Origin: JAWPMT01 sp965242775
Lineage (GTDB): Bacteria; Bacteroidota; Bacteroidia; Cytophagales; Cyclobacteriaceae
Length of the DNA stretch: 64,000 nt
Assembly: GCA_965242775.1 (NCBI GenBank)
Contig: CBDETI010000005.1
Coordinates: 496,001 to 560,000, forward strand
Direction of reading: 5' to 3'
Part shown: positions 45,007-54,014 of the stretch, piece by piece
Numbering within the stretch: position 1 is the stretch's first letter
Layout: each line of letters begins with the position of its first letter
Position numbers and translations under genes: made by a program
Notes under the pieces: model-generated
What the model saw: the letters and a program-made list of their open reading frames with translations, nothing else
What the model was told of the DNA's origin: nothing
The model's database searches: none

Positions 45007-46160
45007 GAGTACTGTTCCTTGCGCTATTTACTCTGGGGTGTTCCCTGCAAGAAATTCAACCCACAAATCGCTGTACTACCCGCGAAAACACAAATGATCA
45101 TCACAATGACCTGAAGTTGCAAGAGTTAGTCAGTCGCTATGCAGATCAGGGCCTACCAGGTCTCTCTGTATATATATCCGGGCCAACCACCACCTGGACA
45201 GGTACCAGCGGATACAGCCAACTCGAGTCAAAAACGCCTATGAAACCCTGCCATCTCTTCGCCTCGGCGAGTATCGGCAAATTGTACTGCGCTGTGGCTA
45301 TTTTAAAAATGCACGAGCTAGGAATATTATCAATTGAAGATAAGGTCAGCAAACATTTAGGTGAAGCGTTTGTAGCTAAGATTGCTGACAAAAACCTTCG
45401 AATACATCACCTTCTCTCCCACACGGGAGGCTTAGCCAGTGTCGACGAAAACATCAAGTTCGTCACCCAAATCCTTCGAAACCCCAAGGAAGTAACACCA
45501 AGCTTCATTGATCGACTAATCGCTACGAGTCCATACCTTTTCCATCCGGGTGAGAAGTTCTCATATTCTTCTTCGGGGTTCGAGATCTTGACCAGAATAA
45601 TGGACAGGGTATTAAGGTATGATCATTCCCTGTTCTACAAGCAAATGTTTGAGGATTTGGGTTTGGCCAATACCTATTACCGATCAAGATCAGAAATTAA
45701 GGACCAGGCGGTCGAAGTTAATTACTATTTGGATAGATTCGATAAGCTGTTTTTAGAGAACATCACCCTCACCAATAACTATTTGACAGATGCCCTGTCA
45801 GGTTCGGATGGCATCATTGCTTCTCCCTCTGATCACGTCCACTTCCTGCGTCAGATTCTCTTGGGTACCTATCTCAACAGCCATTCTAAAACTTTACTTG
45901 TCAGTAAAGTTGCCACTGATTACAGTCCTAAGCCATCATATGGCAAAGGACTTTGGTTTAAGGAGACAGCATTTGGGCTGGCCATTGGACACGATGGCGG
46001 ATCAATTGGTGCAGGGGCTGACCTTTGGTATTTTCCTGAACAGGATGTGGTTGTATTCAGTGCAACCAATGTGGGCATATTCTTCACAGATTCGAAGCTT
46101 GCGACAACCTACCGGCAAGAGTTCCTGCCGGAGTTGTTCAAACTGGCCCTTCACCCCTAG
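45003..46160 (+). CDS. Serine hydrolase lipoprotein, class C beta-lactamase-like
   Basis: A 385-residue lipoprotein (MRVLFLALFTLGC, lipobox TLGC) with the penicillin-binding-protein/beta-lactamase fold. The active-site SxxK is ASIGK with S90 and K93, the YxS/N motif is YSSSG with Y188, and the third motif is HDGG at 330-333 in place of KTG, as in esterase-like members (AmpC/EstB/ALP-type). HLLSHTGGLAS is the usual conserved segment. Roles in the family include D-Ala peptidase, esterase or beta-lactamase; none is proven here. It follows the outer-membrane protein gene by a 4-base overlap. Confidence 0.88.
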   Translation: MRVLFLALFTLGCSLQEIQPTNRCTTRENTNDHHNDLKLQELVSRYADQGLPGLSVYISGPTTTWTGTSGYSQLESKTPMKPCHLFASASIGKLYCAVAILKMHELGILSIEDKVSKHLGEAFVAKIADKNLRIHHLLSHTGGLASVDENIKFVTQILRNPKEVTPSFIDRLIATSPYLFHPGEKFSYSSSGFEILTRIMDRVLRYDHSLFYKQMFEDLGLANTYYRSRSEIKDQAVEVNYYLDRFDKLFLENITLTNNYLTDALSGSDGIIASPSDHVHFLRQILLGTYLNSHSKTLLVSKVATDYSPKPSYGKGLWFKETAFGLAIGHDGGSIGAGADLWYFPEQDVVVFSATNVGIFFTDSKLATTYRQEFLPELFKLALHP

Positions 46161-46207
46161 ACCGAATGTCATCAACCTTGTTCATACTCGATTTCTTTCA
46201 TAATAAA

Positions 46208-46246
46208 TACAACTAATTAATTACTTTCACGTTTTCTACAACTAAT
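46208..46246. promoter_or_regulatory. Direct repeats upstream of PadR 3
   Basis: TACAACTAAT occurs at 46208-46217 and at 46237-46246, starts 29 bases apart. Between them TACTTTCA (46222-46229) differs by one base from a TAnnTTTG -7 element. The layout mirrors PadR 2: repeats either side of the promoter, with the second 10 bases before the PadR start codon. The repeat sequence differs from that of the other two PadR genes, so each regulator seems to have its own site. Confidence 0.5.
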
Positions 46247-46256
46247 AAATGTAAAC

Positions 46257-46592
46257 ATGAAAGGAAATCATCTCGGAGAACTCGAGGAATTGGTTTTGTT
46301 GACCGTAGGCTCCCTCTATGACGAAGCATATGGCGTGGCCATCATGGACGAGATCAGGAGTCAGACGGGTCGGGACATGAACATCAGTGCGGTGCACGCT
46401 GTACTAAGAAGATTGGAAGAGAAAAATTTTCTCTCCTCTCGCATGGGTGGATCCACGAATGAGCGTGGAGGAAGGCGAAAACGCTTATTTTCTCTCACAA
46501 AGGCCGGTAAAACAGCCCTGGACAACAATATGTCTATCCGAACTACACTTTACCAAAAAATACCCAACCTAACCTACAACTTCTCGAGATGA
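46257..46592 (+). CDS. PadR-family transcriptional regulator (cassette 3)
   Basis: A 111-residue PadR protein closely similar to PadR 1: MKGNHLGELEELVLLTVGSL, YGVAIMDEIRSQTGRDMNIS, recognition helix AVHAVLRRLEEKNFLSSRMG and wing NERGGRRKRLFSLTKAGKTA. Its stop codon overlaps the permease ATG by four bases. It should control the permease gene and itself through the repeats upstream. Confidence 0.92.
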   Translation: MKGNHLGELEELVLLTVGSLYDEAYGVAIMDEIRSQTGRDMNISAVHAVLRRLEEKNFLSSRMGGSTNERGGRRKRLFSLTKAGKTALDNNMSIRTTLYQKIPNLTYNFSR

Positions 46593-49189
46593 GCAACCAG
46601 GCTCCACCGAAATGGGCCGAACGATTTCTGAAATGGTACTGCAATCCGGTTTACCTCGAAGAGATCGAAGGGGACATTTACGAGCTTTTCGATAGAAGAA
46701 TAGAAACAGAACAGCCTAAAACGGCCAAAATCAAATTTATATGGGATGTCATTCGATTTTTTCGATGGGCTAACATAAAAAGGTCAAACTCAAAATTTTA
46801 TACCATGAATCAACTGGTACTTCTTAGCAACTACATGAAACTTGGATTTCGCAGCATTCAGAAAAACCTCGTTTCGTCCGCCATAAACATCTTGGGACTG
46901 GCACTGGCTATTGGCATAGCCATTACAACATTCATATTTGTCGATATGCAATTCAGCATGGATCAATTCCATAGCAAGAAGGATCGCATTTATCAAATCA
47001 CCAATTTCGTGGAGCAGGATAACGAGGAGGCCTCTCTTTGGAGCGACTCGCCAATCACACTGGGTCCGGCGCTGAAAAAAGACCATTCTGTTGTTGAAGA
47101 TTTCGCAAGGATGGAATTCGAAACTGCCAACGTAAGATATGGTGACAATGTCTTTGAAGAGTTTCTGGCATTCGTAGACCCACAATTTCTGGAAATTTTT
47201 GATTTCCCCATGTTGTATGGCAACGACCAGGTGCTAAAAGACAAAACGCAGGTGTTAATTAGTCGTGATATGGCCATCAAGTACTTTGATGATGAGGATC
47301 CAATTGGTAAGGAGCTTTCTTTCAAATTTCCAACCGGCGAAATCAAAAGATTCACCGTTGCCAGCGTCCTTGCCAAGTATCCCTACAACTCGGGCATGCG
47401 ATTTGACTTCCTCCTACCCATTGCTAATTTTTATGATCTTCATCAAGACCGACATTACGGCTGGGAGTACCTGACCGATGCTACTTTCGTTCTGCTTCAA
47501 CCAGGTCACGGTATACACGAAATAGTGGACTCCTTTGACGGTTATAGGGAAATTCAGCTTAGTTCTAATCCAGAATGGAAAGTAAGAAAGTTTGAGGCTA
47601 TGCCTTTCACTGAAATTTCGTTGCGAGGCTGGGAAATCGTAGGCTCGGTCAGTGGAGGAAGTCATCCAGCGGGACGTGTTGCCCTCATTGTCATAGCAGG
47701 CTTACTTCTTAGTATGGCCTGTTTCAACTTCATGAATATTTCGATTGCCGCTTCGACCAAACGACTTAAGGAAATTGCTTTGAGGAAAGCTATGGGAGGT
47801 GTACGAAAGCAGATCATTCATCAATTCCTGGTAGAAAATATCCTGCAATGCTTTTTTGCCCTGGTTTTCGGAACACTTCTCGCTTACTTTTTCCTGGTAC
47901 CCGGCTTTGATTCGTTGATACCACCCCTGGATATCCAATTTCGAACGGGCTCTCCTTGGAGCATGGTGATCTTCTTCACCAGCTTGCTACTGGCGATTGC
48001 ATTCTTGTCAGGTGGTTATCCGGCTTTCTACATTTCAAAGTTCCAGCCTATCGCCATCTTTAGAGGAAATGAGAAATTCGGCGCAAGTAATCTTTTTTCT
48101 AAAATCCTTTTGGGATTCCAACTGTTTTTGGCTTTTCAGACTATCGTAGGGTCATTTCTCTTCCTTGATCAAAGCATGTACAACTCCGAAAAGGACTGGG
48201 GTTATGACCCGTCCAATACTTTTTCAGTGAAGGTGATGAATACCGAACAGGCCGAAAAGTTAAACAACCAGATTCGGGATCATGCAGATGTACTTTCCAC
48301 AACATTTGCCAGTGGTCAATTGGGAAGATCCATGCCCTCCAGATCCTTCGAATACCTTGACAAGCAGTTTACGCTTCGGGCATTAGATGTTTCAGAAAAT
48401 TACTTCGAGACTATGGGAATGAGGCTCGTCGCAGGAAGGTTCCTGACAGCCTCGACGTTCGATCAAGAAAACGCCTTGGTTGTAAATGAAACGTTTGTAG
48501 AACGTATGGAATGGTCCGATCCCATCAACGAGACGGTGGTATTTGACAGTGTGAAATATACGGTGGTCGGTGTAGTTCAGGACTTTCATTATTACAACTT
48601 TTTCGTAACAATCGATCCTGTAATTTTCAAGGGTATTGGCAATGCTCAAGCCCAGTACCTCGCGGTTCGGACCAAGGAAAACAAGCAAGCTTTGGTAGAC
48701 GATTATACGAAACAACAGTGGTTAACCGTATCGCCTTACGACGCTTATGACCGGGTGTTTCAGGAGGATGTATTTGATGGATTCTTTCAGGAGAACCAAG
48801 CCAACATTGCGATCATCGCCGCGATTACCATTTGTGCCATTATGCTGGCATGTCTCGGTCTTTACGGACTCCTTGCTTTCAACATTCAAAAGAAGTTGAA
48901 AGAGTTTAGCGTTCGCAAAGTACTGGGCGCCACTCCCAAGGCCATCGCCACTATTGCCAGTAAGCAATATTCGTGGATCGTACTTATCGCCTTTGCCCTG
49001 GGTGCACCCTTGGGAGTAATGGGTATGCAACAGCTTATTAACAGTGTCTTCCCACATGCAAAGGGTATTACGGCCTTTCCGTTCGTTGTTTCCTTCGTTT
49101 TGATTGTAGGCACGCTGACCCTCACTGTAGCAGGACAGGTTCTCAAAGCCATCAAAGTAAATCCCGCGAGCAACTTACGAGCAGAATGA
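46589..49189 (+). CDS. FtsX/MacB-type ABC permease with prefix domain (cassette 3)
   Basis: An intact 866-residue permease. The prefix domain (RFLKWYCNPVYLEEIEGDIY) occupies the first ~75 residues, followed by the FtsX core starting LLSNYMKLGFRSIQKNLVSS with TM1 near 95-115. Middle TM helices flank ASTKRLKEIALRKAMGGVRK, and the terminal three follow KLKEFSVRKVLGATPKAIA. Two MacB-like periplasmic domains lie between. It is translationally coupled to PadR 3. No ATPase is encoded near it; one must be supplied from elsewhere. Confidence 0.9.
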   Translation: MSNQAPPKWAERFLKWYCNPVYLEEIEGDIYELFDRRIETEQPKTAKIKFIWDVIRFFRWANIKRSNSKFYTMNQLVLLSNYMKLGFRSIQKNLVSSAINILGLALAIGIAITTFIFVDMQFSMDQFHSKKDRIYQITNFVEQDNEEASLWSDSPITLGPALKKDHSVVEDFARMEFETANVRYGDNVFEEFLAFVDPQFLEIFDFPMLYGNDQVLKDKTQVLISRDMAIKYFDDEDPIGKELSFKFPTGEIKRFTVASVLAKYPYNSGMRFDFLLPIANFYDLHQDRHYGWEYLTDATFVLLQPGHGIHEIVDSFDGYREIQLSSNPEWKVRKFEAMPFTEISLRGWEIVGSVSGGSHPAGRVALIVIAGLLLSMACFNFMNISIAASTKRLKEIALRKAMGGVRKQIIHQFLVENILQCFFALVFGTLLAYFFLVPGFDSLIPPLDIQFRTGSPWSMVIFFTSLLLAIAFLSGGYPAFYISKFQPIAIFRGNEKFGASNLFSKILLGFQLFLAFQTIVGSFLFLDQSMYNSEKDWGYDPSNTFSVKVMNTEQAEKLNNQIRDHADVLSTTFASGQLGRSMPSRSFEYLDKQFTLRALDVSENYFETMGMRLVAGRFLTASTFDQENALVVNETFVERMEWSDPINETVVFDSVKYTVVGVVQDFHYYNFFVTIDPVIFKGIGNAQAQYLAVRTKENKQALVDDYTKQQWLTVSPYDAYDRVFQEDVFDGFFQENQANIAIIAAITICAIMLACLGLYGLLAFNIQKKLKEFSVRKVLGATPKAIATIASKQYSWIVLIAFALGAPLGVMGMQQLINSVFPHAKGITAFPFVVSFVLIVGTLTLTVAGQVLKAIKVNPASNLRAE

Positions 49190-49266
49190 CCCAAATAAAC
49201 CGTCGAATCATGTGAGCTACCTGCTTTTTGTAATAATTTTAATTGCTCAAAGCACTCAGGTCAAGC

Positions 49267-50706
49267 ATGGACGATCAATTTAAAACGCTAACAACAAAGG
49301 AAAAGGCACTTCAATTGAACCTCGACTCGCGAGTCTACGGCACAATTGCAGAAGTGGGAGGCGGCCAGGAGGTAGCCTCCCATTTTTTTAAGGCCGGCGC
49401 TGCCTCCGGATCCATTGCCAAAACCATGTCGGCCTATGACATGACCTTTAGCGACGCTATTTATGGCAAAACCAAACGCTATGTATGCGAGGAGAAGCTT
49501 GAGAAAATGCTCGACAAAGAGTATTCCTTGCTCACACAACGATTAACCTCACGGGCCAAGAAATCCCACTTTTTCGCCTTTGCCAACACCGTTGAGACGC
49601 TCAACTATAACAAGACCAACGACGGACATGGATGGCTCGGCTTGAGATTCCAGCTTCACCCAAATTCGGCGTACAATGATTGTATTGTACATGTAAATCT
49701 GAAGGATAACGATGCCATCTGGCAGCAGCAGGTCCTGGGGGTCATTGGCGTGAATATGATCCACTCTTGCTACCACAGCACGGATGCTGAGGAAATTATG
49801 AAAAGCCTGGTTGACAACATCGCGCGAGATCGGTTCGAAATTGACATGTTTAAGATCGAAGGTCCGGATTTTCACCATGTCGACAATCGGGTAATGACCC
49901 TGAAACTCGTTAAAAACGGACTTACCCATGCGGCCATGTTTGGGCCTAAGGGGAATGTCATGCAAGCGTCGCAAGCCTTATACAAAAAGAATGTTGTTGT
50001 CCTGCGGGGACGGTTCCGACCAGTCACCATGGTCAATGTGGATATGATGATCAACGGCATGCGTGCCTTTATACGTGAAGAGGACGTGGATAAGGACAAT
50101 ATGATCACCCTTACTGAATTGACAATCAATGACTTGAGCCTTCAGGGTGATATCGATGAAGCAGATTTCCTGGATCGAGTTGATTGCCTGTGCTCGCTCG
50201 GACAAAATGTCTTGATTTCCAATTATCAGGAGCACTACAAGTTGGCAGCATATCTATCTCAATTTACGCGCAAGCGAAAGCTTGGCATTATCCTGGGTAT
50301 CAACAACTTGATCCGAATTTTTGATGAAAGTTATTATACAAGTCTGGATGGCGGCATCCTCGAATCCTTCAGCAGGCTTTTCGGCAGTAATGTAACCCTC
50401 TATGTCTACCCGACACAAGAGAAAGACGGCTCCATTACCACGAGCGAGGAATTTAAACCTGCAGCGCACCTTGTAAGTCTGCTCCGGTACCTCAAAGACA
50501 ATGGCAAAATCAAGGACCTGACAGAAGCAAAAATCGAGAATCTGCATATCATATCTGATGATATTCTGAAATCCATTGGCCAAAACTTGCCAGGTTGGGA
50601 AGAAACAGTGCCACAGAAGGTAGCCGAAATCATCAAAAAGGAGCACATGTTTGGTTTTCCATATGATCTACCCGAAGACCTGGAAGAGGATTACATTTCC
50701 GATTGA
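49267..50706 (+). CDS. Conserved Bacteroidota protein of unknown function with EF-hand-like loop
   Basis: A 479-residue cytoplasmic protein, probably a widespread Bacteroidota family that is sometimes auto-labelled as a nicotinate-nucleotide adenylyltransferase. I see no nucleotidyltransferase HxGH motif. Strong blocks are LTTKEKALQLNLDSRVYGTI with EVGGGQEVA, GAASGSIAKTMSAYDMTFSD, and HSCYHSTDAEEIMKSLVDNI. Residues 273-284, DVDKDNMITLTE, fit an EF-hand Ca-binding loop (Asp at 1, 3, 5; Ile at 8; Glu at 12), though a single loop is weak evidence. The start MDDQFKTL is preferred to an upstream TTG. Ordinary single-gene context. Confidence 0.7.
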   Translation: MDDQFKTLTTKEKALQLNLDSRVYGTIAEVGGGQEVASHFFKAGAASGSIAKTMSAYDMTFSDAIYGKTKRYVCEEKLEKMLDKEYSLLTQRLTSRAKKSHFFAFANTVETLNYNKTNDGHGWLGLRFQLHPNSAYNDCIVHVNLKDNDAIWQQQVLGVIGVNMIHSCYHSTDAEEIMKSLVDNIARDRFEIDMFKIEGPDFHHVDNRVMTLKLVKNGLTHAAMFGPKGNVMQASQALYKKNVVVLRGRFRPVTMVNVDMMINGMRAFIREEDVDKDNMITLTELTINDLSLQGDIDEADFLDRVDCLCSLGQNVLISNYQEHYKLAAYLSQFTRKRKLGIILGINNLIRIFDESYYTSLDGGILESFSRLFGSNVTLYVYPTQEKDGSITTSEEFKPAAHLVSLLRYLKDNGKIKDLTEAKIENLHIISDDILKSIGQNLPGWEETVPQKVAEIIKKEHMFGFPYDLPEDLEEDYISD

Positions 50707-50816
50707 TTAAGGGCTGACCGGGTCAGAAAACTGACATAGCATAAAAAAATAGCGCCTGGGAACAACTTCGTGTCGGTTTGGTAAGTATATGTAGTTACAT
50801 CAATTCCATACCACTC

Positions 50817-51380
50817 ATGAAAACTTTAAGCTTACTGACAATCCTGGCGGTTTTCACAGCTGCGGGAGACAAAGAACTGGCCACGATAAATGTGGACACA
50901 GATGCGAGTACGGTCGTTTGGACGGGCTATCATTTAGCTAAATCCTATCAACACACTGGAAACGTCAAAATCAAATCTGGTTCTCTGGAGATCGCGAGCG
51001 GAAAATTAGCCGGAGGCTCCTTTGTCATCGACATGACTAGCATAAGCAATTCGGATTTAGAAAAGGAAGACGACAATGCCAAATTGGTCAATCACCTTAA
51101 ATCTGCGGACTTTTTCAACGTGAGCGAGTTCCCCGAGGCCAAACTGACCATTACGTCCGTTAATGCATCGGCAGGTGACGCCTATGATGTAAATGCAGAC
51201 ATAACCATCAGAGGTATTACGAAACCCATCACATTTCAAGCCACTAAGGCTGGCGCAAAGGGATTTTCAGCTAAGATCACCGTCAACAGGACGGAACATG
51301 AAGTAATGTACGGCTGGAAATTAGAGAATGCCGTCTTAGGCGGCGATTTCGATCTAGAGGTCAATTTGGTTCTAAAATAG
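50817..51380 (+). CDS. YceI-family periplasmic protein
   Basis: A 187-residue secreted YceI-domain protein: signal peptide MKTLSLLTILAVFTAAG, then TINVDTDASTVVWTGYHLAK, the GNVKIKSGSLEIASGKLAGG turn, SFVIDMTSISNSD, and a final HEVMYGWKLENAVLGGDFDL. The fold is a lipocalin-like barrel binding long isoprenoid or fatty-acid-like chains in characterised members. The Met chosen directly precedes the leader. The following Gfo/Idh/MocA gene converges on it. Confidence 0.92.
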   Translation: MKTLSLLTILAVFTAAGDKELATINVDTDASTVVWTGYHLAKSYQHTGNVKIKSGSLEIASGKLAGGSFVIDMTSISNSDLEKEDDNAKLVNHLKSADFFNVSEFPEAKLTITSVNASAGDAYDVNADITIRGITKPITFQATKAGAKGFSAKITVNRTEHEVMYGWKLENAVLGGDFDLEVNLVLK

Positions 51381-51431
51381 CAGGAACTGGTACTCGGGAT
51401 TGGCTGATTGATGGTCAATCCTGAGGACCTA

Positions 51432-52919
51432 CTACAAACTCCAGCCCTCACGATACACCCTTCCTACAAATTCATTAGCCGCTTCGTAATTGGTGATTTT
51501 CATATTGTCACCGTCCCACTTAAGCACACGTCTACCATCAAAGATCCTTCTTCCCCGACTGTCAGTCCCAGTTGATAATTGGTAACTTCGAATGGCTAGA
51601 TTGCCCATCAGGACTGTTTCTGTCAACGGCCCTGCATAGTCAAATGAGGAAGTCAAGGCACGGTGTTCCTTACTGTCAAATCCTGCTTTGATAGCCTGCG
51701 TCCATTCCACTTGATGCCCCCATTCGGGCATGGTCATTGTCGACTTGCCTGTTGTATAGTCTTCAGGCATTTCAAGCTTTTCACCAGTACTCAAATACAC
51801 CTTTGGGTCCAAACCGTAAGTCCTGGATGTCATCACCCCTTTATCCCCTATGAGCATCACACCGTTAGTGCTATTTCTTTCACCTAGGGCCTCCGTCGCT
51901 GGCACGTCCTCTGGGTGGAAAGGTCTAAGACCACCATCAGTCCAGGTTAGGTTTATATCCTTCTTGCTGCTGTTTTTTGCTGGAAACTTGATCCTGACTT
52001 GGCTGGATGGCGGACAACCTTCTGGTATGTATTCGGGCACCCAGTCATTCAAAAAGACCTGACCTACCGAGCATTCTACCTCGGTCGGATATCCTAAATC
52101 CATCACCCGATACGCGGGATCGATCAAATGACAGCCCATATCACCCAGGGCCCCGGTACCAAAGTTCCACCAACCCCGCCATTTGAATGGATGATAAAGT
52201 GGATCATAATCAACATACTCCGCCGGGCCTATGAATAGGTCCCACTCCTGCGGAGAAATGTGAGTAGGTAAAGGAGGTTTGCCGGTTGGGACGGGAATCC
52301 CCTGGGGCCATACTGGCCGATTGGTCCATATGTGCAAGTCTTTGACTTCACCAATAATGCCTGCTCTCATCCACTCCTGCATTTGCATAATCCCGGGGTT
52401 CGACGCCCCTTGATTTCCCATCTGCGTCACAATTTTCTTTTCCCGGGCCTTCTGGGTCAATACGCGAGCTTCCTTGATGTTGTGCGTTAGCGGCTTCTGA
52501 ACATACACATGAATACCCAGGTCCATCGCGGCAGAGGCCGCAGGTGCATGCGTGTGGTCCGGAGTGGAAATCGTTACCGCATCAATAGACTCCTTTTCGA
52601 GCATCTCTCTAAAGTCAGTATAAAATTGCGCGTCTGTAAATAAGTCAACTGCCTCTTTCGCCCTATTTCGGTCTATATCACAAATCGCTACTACATTCTC
52701 GGCTCCCCCGTTAAAGGCATTCCTGATATCGCTAAAACCCTTCCCTCCTGCACCTATGGCCGCCAAATTCAGTTTATCGCTTGGTGCAATGTAGTTTTTT
52801 CCCCCAAGCACATACCGTGGAACAATTGAAAAACCCAAGGCTGCTCCCGCAGACTTCTGCAGAAACTGTCTGCGTGAGTGTTTGTGATGGTCTTCCGACA
52901 TAGGTTCTGTTTTATCCAC
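51432..52919 (-). CDS. Gfo/Idh/MocA family oxidoreductase, Tat-exported
   Basis: A 495-residue NAD(P)-dependent oxidoreductase of the Gfo/Idh/MocA family, acting on sugars or sugar derivatives. The N-terminus has a Tat signal SRRQFLQKSAGAALGF. The Rossmann part includes LNLAAIGAGGKGFSDIRNAF, VAICDIDRNRA and VTISTPDHTHAPAA; the catalytic EKP-like motif appears as VYVQKPLTHNI, with QKP in place of EKP. The C-terminal half has GCHLIDPAYRVMDLGYPTEV. This long subtype is typical of Bacteroidota and Planctomycetes and is thought to function in the periplasm on polysaccharide-derived sugars (inference). Confidence 0.92.
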   Translation of the reverse strand: MDKTEPMSEDHHKHSRRQFLQKSAGAALGFSIVPRYVLGGKNYIAPSDKLNLAAIGAGGKGFSDIRNAFNGGAENVVAICDIDRNRAKEAVDLFTDAQFYTDFREMLEKESIDAVTISTPDHTHAPAASAAMDLGIHVYVQKPLTHNIKEARVLTQKAREKKIVTQMGNQGASNPGIMQMQEWMRAGIIGEVKDLHIWTNRPVWPQGIPVPTGKPPLPTHISPQEWDLFIGPAEYVDYDPLYHPFKWRGWWNFGTGALGDMGCHLIDPAYRVMDLGYPTEVECSVGQVFLNDWVPEYIPEGCPPSSQVRIKFPAKNSSKKDINLTWTDGGLRPFHPEDVPATEALGERNSTNGVMLIGDKGVMTSRTYGLDPKVYLSTGEKLEMPEDYTTGKSTMTMPEWGHQVEWTQAIKAGFDSKEHRALTSSFDYAGPLTETVLMGNLAIRSYQLSTGTDSRGRRIFDGRRVLKWDGDNMKITNYEAANEFVGRVYREGWSL

Positions 52920-53055
52920 AATTTAGGTATGAATAGGCTTACGGGAAAAGCTTTTTTGATGAGCAGCACCCACTGACCTGAGTTGGCGCAACCGGAACTT
53001 TCCCCAAATCATGCTATCACACCAATGCACAGCGCTACATCAAATTTTCACGTTT

Positions 53056-53087
53056 TTTGAGAGGTTCGACTGCATTCTTTAAATTTG
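53056..53087 (+). promoter_or_regulatory. Promoter of the lipoprotein/ABCG unit
   Basis: TTTG at 53056-53059, 20 bases, then TAAATTTG at 53080-53087 match the Bacteroidota consensus in both elements and spacing. The lipoprotein ATG lies about 31 bases after the -7 element. An in-frame TTG overlapping the -7 is therefore excluded as start. Confidence 0.7.
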
Positions 53088-53117
53088 ATTGAAATAATTT
53101 TGACGAAAGTTGTAATG

Positions 53118-53945
53118 ATGAAAATCAATCAAATGAAAAAACTACTCTATGTGTTCCTGTTGAGCCTGGCTACCGTGACATTCACAAGCTGCGGAGGAGG
53201 CGGTAAATCACCTGAAGAGAAAGAGGAAGAGAAAAAGGAGCTTTCAACTTTCGTCGAGCGGGAGTTTGACTACCCCATCCCTACTTCTTATGAAGTGACC
53301 AACAGATTGCAAAAGGCCAATGCGAATTTCGTATTCAATATCACCAACCCTCCGGAAAATGTAGACAAGTATATTTCCGAGTGGCAAAAGGCCATGAACC
53401 TGGGAATTTATGGGGCGGATCTTAGTTATGCCAGCACCTACAATAAACAGGACGAAACCACTCAGTTTTTGAATGCTTCTCGTCAGCTTATTGACGACCT
53501 GAACATCACTTCAGCCTTCAATGAAGGCATGCTGCAAAGACTAGAGGAGAACATCGACAATAAGGATGAGCTTATCCTCATCATCACAGAGTCAATTTAC
53601 AATACCTACAACCACCTCAATGCCAATGGCGAGGAGCTCAACTCACTGCTGGTCATCGCTGGTAGCGTTGTGGAAGGTCTATACCTGACCGGACAGCTTA
53701 TCGTGAGCAGCGAATACAACGAAGACCTGATGAGTGTACTGGCAGAGCAGAAGTCCCAGGTTAAAAAACTTGTGGAACTGATGGAAAAATACCAGGAGGA
53801 TGAAAATGTAAATAAGGTCCTTCCGAAACTTCGATACATCAATCTGTTTTTTGATCAATTAGGAGAAGCTAACACAATGACAGAAGATCAATTCAATGAC
53901 GTAATTGGCAGCATCAATGAGATGCGTGCTACCATTGTCAATTAA
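53118..53945 (+). CDS. Lipoprotein of unknown function, upstream of ABCG-type transporter
   Basis: A 275-residue lipoprotein. The leader MKINQMKKLLYVFLLSLATV ends in a lipobox TFTSC, followed by GGGGKSPEEKEEEKKE; ATG codons just before and 15 bases after the chosen one are equally possible. The mature part is helical and acidic (RQLIDDLNITSAFNEGML, YNTYNHLNANGEELNSLLVI, SQVKKLVELMEKYQEDENVN), with no family recognised. It lies 69 bases before the ABC fusion gene, with a hairpin terminator in between, so it is a likely but not certain functional partner. Confidence 0.75.
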   Translation: MKINQMKKLLYVFLLSLATVTFTSCGGGGKSPEEKEEEKKELSTFVEREFDYPIPTSYEVTNRLQKANANFVFNITNPPENVDKYISEWQKAMNLGIYGADLSYASTYNKQDETTQFLNASRQLIDDLNITSAFNEGMLQRLEENIDNKDELILIITESIYNTYNHLNANGEELNSLLVIAGSVVEGLYLTGQLIVSSEYNEDLMSVLAEQKSQVKKLVELMEKYQEDENVNKVLPKLRYINLFFDQLGEANTMTEDQFNDVIGSINEMRATIVN

Positions 53946-53970
53946 TTCTTCCATCAAAAATGAAGTATAG

Positions 53971-54007
53971 GAAAGTCCTGCGAGAAATCGCGGGACTTTC
54001 TTATTTT
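53971..54007 (+). terminator. Intrinsic terminator between lipoprotein and ABC genes
   Basis: GAAAGTCCTGCGA and TCGCGGGACTTTC pair over 13 positions (one T-G wobble) with a GAAA tetraloop, followed by TTATTTT. It lies 25 bases after the lipoprotein stop and 8 bases before the ABC start. It may be an attenuator controlling expression of the ABC gene relative to the lipoprotein, since no separate promoter for the ABC gene is visible. Confidence 0.75.
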
Positions 54008-54014
54008 AGCTCCA

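Noticed and set aside
49267..50706. Annotation as nicotinate-nucleotide adenylyltransferase
   Set aside because: No HxGH or ISSTxxR motif of that enzyme family is visible in the protein.
50722..50735. GTCAG-AAAA-CTGAC hairpin after the EF-hand-like protein gene
   Set aside because: Only 5 base pairs and followed by A-rich, not U-rich, sequence, so not a convincing terminator.
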